NCBI GenBank assembly: GCA_965112735.1
Contig: OZ218961.1
Span: forward strand, 3,100,001 to 3,164,000
DNA: 64,000 nt
From: Phaeosaccion multiseriatum
Taxonomy: Eukaryota > Ochrophyta, other classes
Direction of reading: 5' to 3'
This document shows positions 22,714 to 34,241 of this stretch, piece by piece. Numbering within the stretch: the stretch's first letter is position 1; the number at the start of each line of letters is the position of its first letter. The notes under the pieces are model-generated. The model did no database searches, was not told the DNA's origin, and saw only the letters and a list, made by a program, of their open reading frames with translations. A program made the position numbers and the translations under genes.

Positions 22714-23463
22714 TCAGTTGCTTGCCGTGAAGTCGTGCATCCACTGCACAACGCTGGTCGTCAGGGCCTCGTTACGAGCCTCCACCAGAGACCCCTTGCC
22801 GCTCTCGAACACGCCGTGCCCGCCCTTGGGATGCATCTTCAGAGTGGGCTTACAATGCATGCCTTTAATCACGGCGTCCCACAGCTCTTTACCCTCCGGT
22901 GATCCCGTGGGTACATTTTTGGTCAGGAATGGCTCGTCCTTCCCACCCGAAATGGCCAGCACCTTGGCATCCGCCGGCAGCTTTTTGATCTCCTCGACGC
23001 GAGCCTCCTTGTCTTTGAGACCACCGCCGTACATGGGGTAGCCCATGAAGATTAGCCTGGGCGGCACCGGAGTCAGCTTCTCAGAAACGATGGAACAGGC
23101 AACACGGCAGCCAAAAGACCAAGCAAGGACACACCACGGCTCTGCGTCTTCCCCATGGGGGCATAGACCAAGAACCTTCTCGGCGTTCTTCAAAGGGTTC
23201 CAGCCTGACCACTTCGTGCCGCCAGAGGCGCTTCCGGGGCGAACGCGGACATCATATCTTCCCGTGTTTTTCAGAGCCTCTATCAAGTCCTTCGCAGCCT
23301 TGCCCAACTCTGAAGAAGACCCTGGCAGCACCAGCACGATCATCTTGTTTCCAGTGGTCTTTTTTTTTTCTGTGTGCTTTCGCTTGGCCTGTGGTTCGCT
23401 GGCTCCGCCACCGCCGTCATCCCTCCCGCGCTTGCTTACCCCCTTCGCCACTTTCGCCTTCAT
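22714..23463 (-). CDS. Small alpha/beta hydrolase, KANL3/TEX30-like
   Basis: 249 aa. The ATG at 23463 is chosen because upstream in-frame codons lack ATG. The lysine-rich N-terminus (KRGRDD, KRKHTEKKK) may be a nuclear localisation signal. The hydrolase core starts at MIVLVLPGSSS. Putative catalytic triad: Ser116 in the elbow AWSFG (the usual first Gly is Ala), Asp176 in SGGKDEPF and His216 in GGHGVF. The short FMGYPMYGGG segment following the elbow is typical of the TEX30/KANL3-type family, whose substrate is unknown. It shares a 219-bp divergent promoter with the PPR gene at 23683. The family call is from motif pattern and length; other dienelactone-hydrolase-like families are possible. Confidence 0.75.
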   Translation of the reverse strand: MKAKVAKGVSKRGRDDGGGGASEPQAKRKHTEKKKTTGNKMIVLVLPGSSSELGKAAKDLIEALKNTGRYDVRVRPGSASGGTKWSGWNPLKNAEKVLGLCPHGEDAEPWCVLAWSFGCRVACSIVSEKLTPVPPRLIFMGYPMYGGGLKDKEARVEEIKKLPADAKVLAISGGKDEPFLTKNVPTGSPEGKELWDAVIKGMHCKPTLKMHPKGGHGVFESGKGSLVEARNEALTTSVVQWMHDFTASN

Positions 23464-23682
23464 ATCAGCACGTGTTGTCCCGCCGCCTGCAAGCTCCAGC
23501 ACCGCCGGCACGATTCTCCACACGTATCTTGATCCGATCCACACAATCTCCTTCCCTTGTTGCTGTGCTATTGTTTGTTTTTCCCTTAGAGTAGAGCGCT
23601 ACTCTACGGGAAAAAAAGAAAGAAAAAAAACAAACAAAAACTCGTGCTTTAGAGAGTGTTGGTTCTCCACCCAAACTCACAG
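23464..23682. promoter_or_regulatory. Short divergent promoter, hydrolase / PPR 3
   Basis: 219 bp separate the two outward start codons. Contains an A-rich run (about 23610-23640) and an inverted GTAGAGCGCTAC-type stretch near 23590-23603. Confidence 0.5.
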
Positions 23683-24804
23683 ATGAGCGATCGCGATCCG
23701 GATGCCTTTGGGGTAAACAATTTGGGTGACAACGACAACAAAATGCTGATGATGAGAGCGATTTCGCTGAGGGGGGTGGTCAGAATCTGCTACTCCTCCT
23801 CCCTTGGCAGGCATAGAAATGGACCCGCTGCAGGTGGAGGCGCCGCTGCTGAACGGCGTACTGACTCCTCTCTCCATCACCAGAAGCAGCTGCAGCAGCA
23901 ATGGTCCTGCTACTCAGATTGGGGAAGTGAAAAGTCGAGGCAGACACAGCTCCTGAAGGAGATTCAAGATCTGGGGAGGAGCAAGGAATGGAAGGAGGTT
24001 GCACCTACTCTAGAGCGCGCACGGCGAGAGGGCCTCAGGCCTAATCGGTACTGTTTGAATGCTGCGATTTCCGCGCTTGGGAGGTGCGCGCGGTGGAGGG
24101 GCGCTTTGGCTCTTCTGACTGAGATGAAGGAGCAAGGGCCCACTCCGGATGTGTACAGCTACACCGCCGCCATTGATGCATGTGCCAAGGCTGGCCAACA
24201 CATCGGTGCTTTGGGTTTGTTGATGGAGATGAAGGCAGAAGGACCCGCTCCGAATGAAAGGAGCTACACCGCCGCTATTCACGCGTGCGCCAAGGCCGGT
24301 CAAAATATTTATGCATTGGACCTCTTAACGAAGATGAAGGAGGATGGACCCGCTCCAGATCTGTGGAGCTACAATGCCACCATTGATGCATGCGCTAAGG
24401 CGGGTCAGCACGTGGATGCATTGGATTTATTGTTGGAGATGAAGGAGTACGGACCCGCTCCAGATGTATACACCTACACCTCCACCATTGATTCGTGCGC
24501 CAAGGCCGGCGAACACGTGGAGGCTCTGGGGTTGCTGAGGGAGATGAAGCAGGCGGGCCTCGTGCCAACTCTGCCCAGTCTCTGCACGGTGCTGCGTGCG
24601 TGTGCTGAGGCGGGGCAGTACGAAATAGTGCAGAAGCTGGGGCTGGAGATGGTCAAGAGGTGCCATAGCGACGCACCCGACAAGCTCTGCCTCCAGAGGG
24701 TCAAACATTCGATGCGCAGTGCGGCATACGGGGACGAGACGGCGGAGAGGGTGACAGAGAGTCTGATCAGTGCAGCAGTGCACGGCAGAGAGAGAGTACT
24801 GTGA
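23683..24804 (+). CDS. Short pentatricopeptide repeat protein (PPR 3)
   Basis: 373 aa from the ATG at 23683. The second ATG at 23743 (MLMMRAISLRGVVRI) gives a better organelle-targeting N-terminus and may be the true start. About six PPR units (from LNAAISALGRCARWRGALALL onward) use the same consensus as PPR-SMR 1 and 2 (AAIDACAKAGQH..ALGLLMEMK), so it belongs to the same local family. The last ~90 residues are helical, with no SMR domain. No introns. Confidence 0.9.
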   Translation: MSDRDPDAFGVNNLGDNDNKMLMMRAISLRGVVRICYSSSLGRHRNGPAAGGGAAAERRTDSSLHHQKQLQQQWSCYSDWGSEKSRQTQLLKEIQDLGRSKEWKEVAPTLERARREGLRPNRYCLNAAISALGRCARWRGALALLTEMKEQGPTPDVYSYTAAIDACAKAGQHIGALGLLMEMKAEGPAPNERSYTAAIHACAKAGQNIYALDLLTKMKEDGPAPDLWSYNATIDACAKAGQHVDALDLLLEMKEYGPAPDVYTYTSTIDSCAKAGEHVEALGLLREMKQAGLVPTLPSLCTVLRACAEAGQYEIVQKLGLEMVKRCHSDAPDKLCLQRVKHSMRSAAYGDETAERVTESLISAAVHGRERVL

Positions 24805-25270
24805 CCTCGCTGGAGGAGGGGAAGGTCTAGAGACACCCAAGCGAGCATTGAGCTGAGCGTCGAAGGAAGGACTCCCTCCAAGCACCTCCACACCACCCCA
24901 AGCGGCTGAGAGGGAGTGCCGGCCGCAAGGGGGGGATATTGCCTGGGCCAAGGCCGGGCCAGCGCAGGAGGCACGCACAGGGCGCAGGGTGGATTGCTGT
25001 CCTTCGCTAAAGGAGGAGAGGTGGAGGGAAAGCACACAGAGTGGCCATGGCCGGCATACTTCCAAAAAATACATATATACAGTCCTGCACAGAGCAGGAA
25101 TGCCCGTTCCTCCCGGGGGGCGGCAACGCGCTAATTAACTGACACTGGAACTGAAACAGAGCAGTGCGAGGAGCGCACACTACTTACAGTACTTTGCTGT
25201 GTCACTGAAGGCCTGCCACGCGCAAAGACAAGGCCCGATTGCGATGGAGAGAGAGAGAGATGGGGGGGGG
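24805..25270. other. Convergent 3' intergenic region, PPR 3 / PROPPIN
   Basis: 466 bp between two stop codons. No open frame of interest. Holds an AT-rich patch (about 25065-25085), a GA microsatellite at 25246-25260 and a G10 run at 25262-25271 touching the PROPPIN stop. Confidence 0.5.
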
Positions 25271-28118
25271 TCAGCTGCTGTACAGGGCCGCCCCCAGCTC
25301 TTCAGACGCTGTAGCCACGAGAGGGTGTGCGCTCAGCAGGCGGCATTCCACTGAAACTGCCCTGTCGCCCCCATGTTCGCGCCCTCTCTCGCCCGTCGCA
25401 CGCTCTATCGCCGGCTGCTGCTGCTGCTCCTCCTCCTCCTCCTCCTCCCTGTCCCCTCTCCCCACCCTCTCTACTCGGTACCGGTAAAGAATGCCTTCCG
25501 CCCCGGACAGCGCCAGCAACACCTCGCCCCCCTCGTCCCGCCCCCCCTCATCCTGACGCCCCTCCCTCTCCTCCGCCCCCTCCGTGACGAGCGCGCACAG
25601 GCTGACGGACGCCGCGATGGACACTCGGCCGTGCAGAGGTGCGGCTGAAACTGAACCTGAAACTGAGCCTGAATCTGCCCCTGAGCCTACTCCTGCCCCT
25701 CCTCCTGCCTCGGAGAGCGCGGTTGAAGCCCCCGCCGCCGGAGAGGAGGCCAGCGCCGCCGCCGCCGCCACCGCTGCTGCTGCTGCTGCCCCACTGCCGC
25801 TGCTGCCACTACCCCCCCGGGGGAGGCGGGCATGGGCGAAGGATCTGGAGGGGGGTATGGACAGACAGAACGAGAGAGACCACAACACATATGAGCACAA
25901 GACGGACACGACGCTTTGTCACTCACGCGAGCCCCGCCCCCCCCCCTTGCACTTGCAGTTCGCCTCTCCCTTTGGTTCCTCCAACCCCTCCACCGACGGT
26001 TTCAAGTGCGGTTACGGAGCTGGGGGCCATATCAGTGCAGTGCCTCGCACACCCACCCACACACACACAAACACACATGGCCACTGACCTCTCTGCATCA
26101 ACGAAGTCGCTGACTCTGCCGGGCAGCAAAGTCCTGACACCCTGCACGCCGCTCCTCACCCCCTCCAGCGAGCGCAACGCCCCCCAGCACAGGCCGGCTC
26201 GGAGCCCCGCAGTCACGCCCGTCGCGTACCGCAGCAGCTCCCCGCCTCCGGATGCCCACCCCCCGTCCCGACACCGGGCACCCCCGCCTTGAGCGTCGCC
26301 GCTGGTGCTTCTATTGCCCTTGCTACCATCGCACTCTCCTCCCCGATCGGCCGCGCTTTTCCGCCGCCCCTTCTCCTCCTGCCACGCGCTCTTTCCCTTC
26401 TTCCCATTGGCCTCCCCCTTCCCCTTTCCCTTCCTCCCGTCCGTCCCCCCCTCTCCTCCTCCTCCTCCTCCTCCTCCTCCTCCTCCTCCTCCTCCTCCTC
26501 CTCCTCCTCCGTCGTTGCCCTCTCCCCTCCCAAGCCCGATGCCCAGAGGACTGCTACTACTGCTGGTGCCGCTGCTCCAACTCCTGCCCCTGGCTCCTCC
26601 GCCTCCCCCCTCCCTCCTACCCGCCGCACAAGCCGCTGCCTGCAGGTCAAACACGTGCACCGTCCGCCTGTCGCTCGAACAAGCCAAGTGGGTGGAGGCA
26701 CCGTTGAAGGCGAGCGAGTGCACGCGCGCACCCACACTGCCTCTTCGCAGAGTGCATAGCTTACCGCCCTGCGGCACGGAGAAGACACGAATCACGGTGC
26801 CGTGCTCGGAGGCCGTGGCAAGCATGCGGCCGTCGGGGCTGAAGCTCAGCGCGACTACTCTTCCCTGACTGGCCACCACCTTGTTGAGCACCGATAGGCT
26901 CAGCGCGTCGTAGAAGATCACCTCTCCTTTGGCCGCCTCATCTGGTACCCCTCCTCCTCCTGTCCCTCCTCCTCCGTCTCCTCCTCCTCCTCCTCCTCCT
27001 CCTCCTCCTCCTCCTCCTCCTCCTCCTCCTCCTCCTTCTCCTCCTCCTCCTTTCCCTCTCCCCCCTCCTCCTTCGAGTACAGGCACATTGGGGAAGGCCA
27101 GAAAGTTGTTGAAGGAAGAGGAGGAGGGGTTGTCCGTGCCGAAACTGAAACTGCCATGACGCTCGTCCAAGCCACCCCCGTTCGACAGAGCATTGCCGCT
27201 GCTGCTGCCGCCGCCGCTGAGGAGGCCCTCGCCACTACCGGGGGGGGAAGAGAGGGCGAGCACGCCGCCGTTGGGAGACGTCTGCAGCTGCTGGAGACAC
27301 TGCCAGAGGCGCACGGGGGGGGGGGGGGCAAGAGCCGAAGGATGAAGGAGCGTTACGCGAGGAGCGTGAGTGTGCTAAACTGACAGAGCTCGAAACCACC
27401 TGAGCTTCTAAGTATTGTGCATGTGGTTGCGAGCTAATATGAGCTTAGCACATGAGGCAGGCAAACGGGCCGACACGACAAGTCAGGCATACCGAGCGTA
27501 CCGGGGGTCGACACACATTAACACGCAAATAAGTTAAGTACAGTTACCTTCATTCCGTCAATGTCAAAGATGTGAATCTCGCTCTCGAGGCCGATCACCA
27601 CGCGCTGCTTGTTCAGCCGTACAGACAGGATGGCCGTGGGGAAGTTGAGCTGCTCCGAGCACCGCCGCAGGAAGGGAGGGAGGGAGGGAGGGAGGAGGAG
27701 CGAGTGAGGCGGCGCTCTGATGCTCTCTCTGTGAGATGGTGACTGTGAAAGAGGACCTCGTTCCTGCGCCCGCTCCCTCCTTCAATGTCGCCCTCTCTCC
27801 CCCTCTCAACCTTACCTCTTGCAGTCTGCCGTTTTTGGTCTCCACCAGGCGGAGGTTCCTGGGGCTGAAGGCGGGCCGCTCCCCGCCGCCGACTAGTGCC
27901 ACCAAGCTGCTTCGAAAGAGCATCTCCACGATTCCCACCCCCCCGCTGCGAGACTCGTACACCTGTCGGAAGGGGTAGCACGAGTAGATGCGATAGCCAT
28001 CGTGGAAGCCCACGGCAAGGCACGTAGAGTCCTGGTTGAACCTGTAGTACAGAATGGTTGGAGGCTCGCTACTGCTGCTCCTGCCGCCGCTTACTCCCTC
28101 GCCATTGCCAGTGGACAT
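25271..28118 (-). CDS. PROPPIN family phosphoinositide-binding WD-repeat protein (Atg18/WIPI)
   Basis: Autophagy and vacuole protein that binds PI3P/PI(3,5)P2 on membranes. Four exons (28118-27816, 27652-27548, 27299-26089, 25844-25271) give 730 aa in frame. Family landmarks in order: YYRFNQDSTCLAVG, GYRIYSCYPF, LVETKNGRL, LNFPTAILSVRLNKQRVVI, a blade-5 segment ending TVIRVFSVP, the lipid motif LRRG (residues ~320-323; most family members have FRRG), ARVHSLAFN, VHVFDL, RVSDFVDAERS|FAHARLP across the last intron, and ILYRYRV. The length exceeds the usual ~400-450 aa because poly-Gly tracts from CCT/GGA arrays sit in surface loops (about 26455-26512 and 26978-27033) and an Ala-rich insert lies in exon 4. 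A decayed partial copy lies at 15606-15711. Confidence 0.92.
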
Positions 28119-28521
28119 CCTTGGGAAGGAAGAAGACCTCCCCGGGCTCAATGATGCACTGCCTACTCAGCGTACGGAAGAAGAGGGGGGATTTCACAAG
28201 CGGAGCGTCATCGGGGCAGCGGGAGCCAGATCATTCGGGGCATTACGGATAGAGAAAGAGAGACAGGGGAGGGGGAGGGGGGTTTGTTTCCATGTTGGAC
28301 ATACACTATTACATTCACAAACTCACAAATGGGTTTCTTATCCGTTTTTTTCATCTTTTCTTATCAGCAGGAGGCGGGAGAGGAAAGAGGTCTGAAAGAG
28401 TGTAACACAATGACTGAGGCGCTTCAACGTTTCAACAACGCGTCGCTTCTCCAACTGGACGTCTCCTTGCCTCCCCCTCTCCATCTCCATCCTCCTCCCC
28501 CCGTCCCATCCTCAGCCTCCC
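28119..28521. other. Tandem intergenic region, MscS-like stop to PROPPIN start
   Basis: 403 bp carrying the MscS-like 3' UTR and the PROPPIN promoter. Purine-rich near 28245-28280, then AT-richer (28290-28365). No gene seen. Confidence 0.5.
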
Positions 28522-29444
28522 CTACTCTCCACACTTCTGCCACTGCTGCAAAGCCGCTCCCGACGCTCCCTCCGCCCCCCCTCCCCCACGCAGCAAGTTT
28601 CCAGCGCCAGTGACGGGCTGCGGAGGGAGCACAAATTCGAGCCCCATGCGGTTCATAAGGACTGCCACACTCATGGACACTGCGGAAGGGAGGGAGGAGG
28701 GAGGAGGGAGGAGGGAGGAGGGAGGAGGGAGGAGGGAGGAGGGAGGAGGGAGGAGGGAGGAGGGAGAATGAAGGGAGGGAGGCGGGAAGCGGGAGGAGGG
28801 AGGCGGGAGGAGGGAGAGGGTGGAGGGGCAGAAAGGGGTTACAGAAGGCCTTACTTGCTGAAGTCCTAAAACTCAAACTCCTAGTGTGCAAGAGAAAAAG
28901 AGAAAGAGACGTCTCAAAACTCAAACTCCTCGTGTGCAAGACTGCCACTCACTGAAGTCTTGGTTGTCGAAGCGATGACCAAGGTCTTGCATGCTCTCTG
29001 CCTGCTCGTAGATGAGCAGCAGCTCCACATTGGCCGCGTGTCGGTAGTCGCGGAAGCGCAAATTGATCGACGCGGGGATGATGGAGATGGAGGGCAGCGG
29101 CCCCGTGGGCGAGTGCAGGCTGTACGGCTTGTTGACGGCCTTGGTGACTCTGTCCTTCAAACCCTTCAGCAGCTCGTCCCTCCGCTCCAGTGTGAAGGTC
29201 TTGGGGTTGACTGAGAAGCTAAGCAGGCACGTGGTATTGCCGCTGCGCCTTTGGTTACGGATCTCCTTCCTGGCCATCAGCTATGTGAGTGCGTGCGTGC
29301 GTGCGTGTGCGGGCGGGGGCAGGGGCGGGGCAGTGTTGGGGTGGGGTGGGGTGGTGTGGGGTGGGGTGGGGTGGGTTGCTTGACGGCGTAGTGGGGCGCT
29401 CACACGCGATGCGAGCTCGGAGCACAGCAGCAGACAAGAGTGAG

Positions 29445-29484
<40 letters not shown>

Positions 29485-30790
29485 AGAGAGACAGAGAGAG
29501 AGACAGACAGAGCGTATGGAGGGGGGGGAGGGAGAGAGAGAGCGAAAAGAGAGAAGAGAGAGCGCGAGCGGCGAGAGAGTGAAAAGCCCGCTGCACACAG
29601 CTTGATGCGTGATGAGCAGCGCAGATCCCTTACGTAAGTCCCTTACGTTGTTGGGGATGATGATATGCTCGTCGTTCCACTTCCTGAAGCAGGAGGAGAG
29701 CAAGTTGATGGCCTTGACGGTGCAGTTCAGCTCCTCGCCAGACTCCGACAGGAAGTGCACCCGGTCCCCCACTAGGGAGGGGATGAGGCAGAGTGTGAGT
29801 GTGAGGTCATGGGGAGGGGGGGGACAGGGGCAACAAAATGAGACGAAACGAGACGAGAAGGATAGATGGATACATACAGAGGACACGAAACGGACCGTCG
29901 TAGGCTCTGATGATGAAGATGAAGACGCACGACTCGCAGAAGGCTTGAGCAGAGGAGGAGAAGATAAAGCTGAAGGCCACGATTAATGTGATCCACGACA
30001 CAGTCAGCCCGGCGATATCCTGGTCATAGAGGAGGGAGGAAGGAAGAGGGTGGATGGCGTGTGTGAGGGTGTGTACTGTCTCTTGGTCAAGACAGGAAGA
30101 TGCCCCACTAACACACTGGCCGTGAGTGAGCTCTAGCTAGCTATGCAGGCGGGGGTAATCGCTCTGCTGTGCTCATACATGTTACCTGATTGAAGAGCCA
30201 CAGCGACACGAAGATGAGAACGATACCCGCCGCCACATTAAGGAGGGCGCCGAGCTTCTCCAGGATACTCTATAGGGTCAGGGTCAGGGTCAGGGTCAGG
30301 GTCAGGGTCAGGGTCAGGGTCAGGGTCAGGGTCAGGGTCAGGGTCAGGGTCAAGGTCAGGGTCAGGGTCAGGGTCAGGGTCAGGGTCAGGGTCAGGGTCA
30401 GGGTCAGGGTCAGGGTCACAGGGTCATGGTTATGGGCGGGGCTGGGAGGGACGACCGCACAACCAACTCCTGTACCTCGTAGTCCTGCAGGGTCAGACTC
30501 AGGCTCTTCCGCTGGCGATAGATGTCGACGATGCCTGCTGCGAATTGGTGTCGATTGAGCTCCTCGCAGCCCTTCCCGCCAAGCATCTCCATCACCTTCA
30601 CAGCAAGGGGTCTGACAGGCAGAAAAATGCGTGTGGGCATGCCCAGGGAATAGGCGTATGGGCAAGCACGAAGAGAGAGAGAGAGAAAGAGTGTGTGAGA
30701 GAGAGAGAGGGAGGGAGGGAGGGAGGGAGGGAGGGAGGGAGGGAGGGAGGGAGGGAGGGAGGGAGAAAGAGAGCGAGCGAGAGAGAGAAA

Positions 30791-30844
<54 letters not shown>

Positions 30845-33800
30845 GGTGGAAGGCAGGGCACAGAGCGAGGAGTACGAGGTCGTCAGCTGTGAATCTGCGA
30901 CGGATTCGAATGACGTGGGCAGGCACCGACCTGATCATGATGGGCTGCAGACTCGTGAGCTTCAGCACGGCCTCCGGAGCGGGGGGGGGCGACTCGCACT
31001 CTCGCTCCCGCTGTCGCCCTTGCTCTTGCTCTTGCTCTTGCTCTTGCTCTTGCTCTTGCCCTTGCCCTTGCTCTGTCAGCGTGCTTCCCTCATCCTCGTG
31101 GGCCTCCGCCTTGGTCTCGTCACTGCCCATGCCCATATGCCTCGATGGGATGGAGGGCTCGCTGTGTGTGGATCCCGCTGCTGCTGCTGCTGCTGCTGCT
31201 CCTGCTGCTGTATCACCAACTTCTCCAGCTTCTCCTGCCGTGGGACTCTGAGTGAGGACGGGGGGGAACATCTTCTTCAAGAGCTCCTTGCCCTTGGCCG
31301 TGGCCGCTTGGCTGTGGCGGTTGAGTGTCTCCAGGGGGTACAGGGGGTTGAGGTTGAGCAGTTCGTCAAGCATGTCCCCTGAAGAGTTGGGACGCTGTGC
31401 CGCCTTCCTCCCTGACGGACACTCGTCAACGAGGTACAGCTGGTCAAAGGGGAGGGATGGCAGTGGATGGGGGGGGGGGGGGAGGGGAGGGAGGATGGCA
31501 GTGGATGGAAGCGCATTGAGGGAGGAATGGGGGGATTACTGCGAGTGTGTGCGGGGGGGTTCCCCCTGAGTCGGTGTGGGACGAGGACAGAGCAGGGGGA
31601 GGGAACGAGATTCACTGACTTACGATCTTGTCAAAGAGGGCCTTTCCATACGCACGGGCACTTTTGGACGAGTCGATGGCCTCCGCGGGTATGGCTTCCG
31701 GATCCACCACTGACGTAAGGAAACATGAGAGAAGTATAAGGAGCACATAAGGGCAGAGCATAAAGGCGTGAGAACAGCACAGGTGAGAGACTTCGAAGGG
31801 GAGGGGGGGGCAGCAGCAGCAGTTGGTAATACAGGACTAAAAGGACTCGAATCCAATCATGGGCCCAATCGATGGACCCAATCAACGGCAGAGGGGCTGC
31901 CTCCTACACCTGCCTGACCCACTCACGCACTCACTCACGCACTCACATCCGGGGGACAGCTGCTCGAGCCTCTGCTCTGGTACGAAGCTGATAGCCTTGC
32001 TGATAGAGAAGAGGCTCATCTGCGAGGGAGGGAGGGAGGGAGGGAGGGAGGGAGGGAGGGAAGGGGTAAGAGTCACAGTGAGCAGAAGAGCAGGCAATGG
32101 GCCTGGCTGCGGTGTTTGAAAGGCAGCGAGGAGCTCAAGTGAGCTGAGTGACAAGGGAACAGGGGAAGAAGGACGAGAGAACAGAAAGAGGGATAGATAG
32201 ACGCGCACGTTTACGGCCAACTGATGCGAGCCGTGGATTGCCATCCTCCTCTTGACGCACCTCCTGGGGGGCGCTGCTCCTCTGGCGCTGATGCGGCCCC
32301 ATCCCGTCCTGAGCGAAGTAAAGCACAACGTACTGGTCGGCGTCGTTACGCTCCTGAGTGGCGGTCCACTGAAGTCAACGATCCCCAGGGGATGGGAGAC
32401 AGTCCGCGAGGGGGAGGGAGGTGATGGGGCAGGAGAGGAGAAAGCAGCCAAGAGGCAAAGAGAGGGGATGCGGCAAGCGCCTCAGTGCGGAGTGTCCAGT
32501 GAGGGAGGGGCATCTCTCTCTGCCTCTATGTCTCTCTCTCTCTCTTTGTGTGTGTGTGTGTCTCTCTCTCTCTCCCTCTCTCTCTCTGCCTGCCTGAGTC
32601 TGGCCCTGTGCCTCGCTAGCGTCAGCTCACCAGCAACCCCTAATATGTGCTAAGACTATCTTTAAGGACAGTTCAGTCAGTCAGTCTGTCAGTCTGTCAA
32701 TCAGTCAGTCAGTCAAGTCAGTCAGTCAGTCAGTCAGTCAGTCAAGTCAGTCAGTCAGTCAGTCAGTCAGTCAGTCAGCCAGATAGTCAATGACCTACCT
32801 CCGTCAGAATGAGCAGCACATACTGAGCGAAGATGGTGTCTCTCACGCGCGACAGATAGGGTCTCCACAAATTCTGGTGAGCAATCTCCAGCACGGCCAC
32901 ATCCTTCAGCAGGAACAGAGTGTTAAAGGCCACAAAGGTAGCCAGTAGAGAGTCTACAGGGCCGCCCTCTGAGGACCCAGTCAAGCCCCGCACCCAGTAC
33001 TTCCACGCCAACAGCACGGCCACCGACCAGATGAAACGGGCCACCTCGGCGTGGGCACGTACGAAAAAGTACACATGATTGACATGCATGAGGGGGGTGC
33101 GCTTAAGTAAGGAGGCGGTGGAGCGGCCAATGAGCTGGCAGAGGGGGTATGACGCGAGCATGAGGCCCACCAGTAGGGATACCACTCCCCAGCATGTGTT
33201 CCAGACGCTGTGGCAGGAGGAGGACGACGCCGAGGAGCCGGTGAGCACCGCCCCGGGTACAATAAAGACCAGTGACAGCAGCCAGGCCTTGGACAGCTCG
33301 CACGCGTCGAAGGCAGTAGATGTCACGGAGCCGAGACTCTTGAACTCGAAGTCGACATTCATGTCGGCGTCCTGCTCCTCTTCCGATAGCGATCGGCGGG
33401 CGGAGGCGTTGGAGGCCAGCACAGGACGGCTCTGTGAAGCATCAGTAGGGTCAGCGGTGCCCCAAGTCAGATCCGCCATGGGAGGCCGGAGTGCATCTTC
33501 CCCCACTCTGGTGACGGTGGGCGAGCCCCCCCGGGCAGCAGCAGCCGCCGCCGCGGCATCGGACACGGTAGTTGCCCCCTCCACGTGGTCTTGGAAGTCC
33601 TCCTCCATGGGCGTGTACTTTTCTTGGGTCAGGATGCCCAACAAGGCCCTCATTTGCTCGTTCTTAGCGGGCTTTGCCGTCGCACTACCCAGCAGGCTCT
33701 CACGCTGCCCCCTGCTGTCATCCGCGCTGCCGTCCGACGCCTGCCGCCGCCCGGCCTCCAAGCTCTCGTGCGAGGGGCTGCCCTGTGTGCTGGCCCTCCT

Positions 33801-34241
33801 TCGAATCACGCCCCGGCCTGCGACAGAGCGTATGAAGGACTTCCCGTGGGCGTGCCCCCTTGTTGGCGATGCCCCCCCTTGCCCTTGCCCTTGCCCTTGC
33901 CCCCCAATAGTCCCCATGGAGGCTTGCGTCTTGAAGGGCCTCCTACCCCCCGCATCCGAAGCGGTCCCCTCCCCACCCGATCCGGTAGTCATGTTTCCCA
34001 GAAAGGAGTGCGTAGACCACCCCGAAAAGGCTGCTGCTGCTGCTTCTGCCGCTTCTGTTGCTTCTGTTGCCTCATCTGCGTCTTCAACAAACCCTGATTC
34101 ATTCGCATCTACTGTCGACGCGTTCGTGGCAGCAGCAGCATCAGCAGTAGTAGCAGCAGTAGCTGTCGGGACGCCGGATACTGCTGTTTGTGACGGTGGG
34201 CCTGCTGTTGTTGGCGCTGCCGAGTCGTCGCCGCCTTCCAT
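28522..34241 (-). CDS. MscS-like mechanosensitive ion channel (plant MSL10-type)
   Basis: Tension-gated membrane channel of 1057 aa. Exons: 34241-32799, 32368-32261, 32019-31947, 31709-31624, 31439-30931, 30611-30476, 30269-30186, 30019-29896, 29771-29647, 29280-28953, 28679-28522; phases agree throughout. The long cytosolic N-terminus (~310 aa, Ala/Thr/Gln-rich, GQGQGQ run) precedes four predicted membrane helices in exon 1 (AWLLSLVFIVPG onward). A soluble loop follows with a Gln-Glu repeat (31020-31070). The conserved segment RQRKSLSLTLQDYE leads to the MscS domain: LGALLNVAAGIVLIFVSLW, SWITLIVAFSFIFSSSAQ, YDVGDRVHF, the beta-domain and NDEHIIIPNN. It ends in the alpha/beta domain with LMNRMGLEFVLPPQPV. 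The start of exon 2 is uncertain by 15 bp (32368 or 32353, both in frame). Confidence 0.9.
30273..30417. repeat. (GGGTCA)n hexanucleotide array abutting a splice acceptor
   Basis: About 24 units in the MscS-like intron. On the coding strand it reads (TGACCC)n and ends 3 bp before the AG of the exon at 30269, so it occupies the position of the polypyrimidine tract. A second array of the same hexamer sits at 61570-61622, again just upstream of an acceptor. Confidence 0.9.
32688..32778. repeat. (CAGT)n array in first MscS-like intron
   Basis: Tetramer array close to the donor at 32798, which on the coding strand reads GTAGGTCATTGACT and then runs into CTGA units. Confidence 0.8.

Noticed and set aside
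30273-30417. Telomere-like array
   Set aside because: The unit GGGTCA is not a telomeric repeat, and the array lies within an intron of an intact gene.
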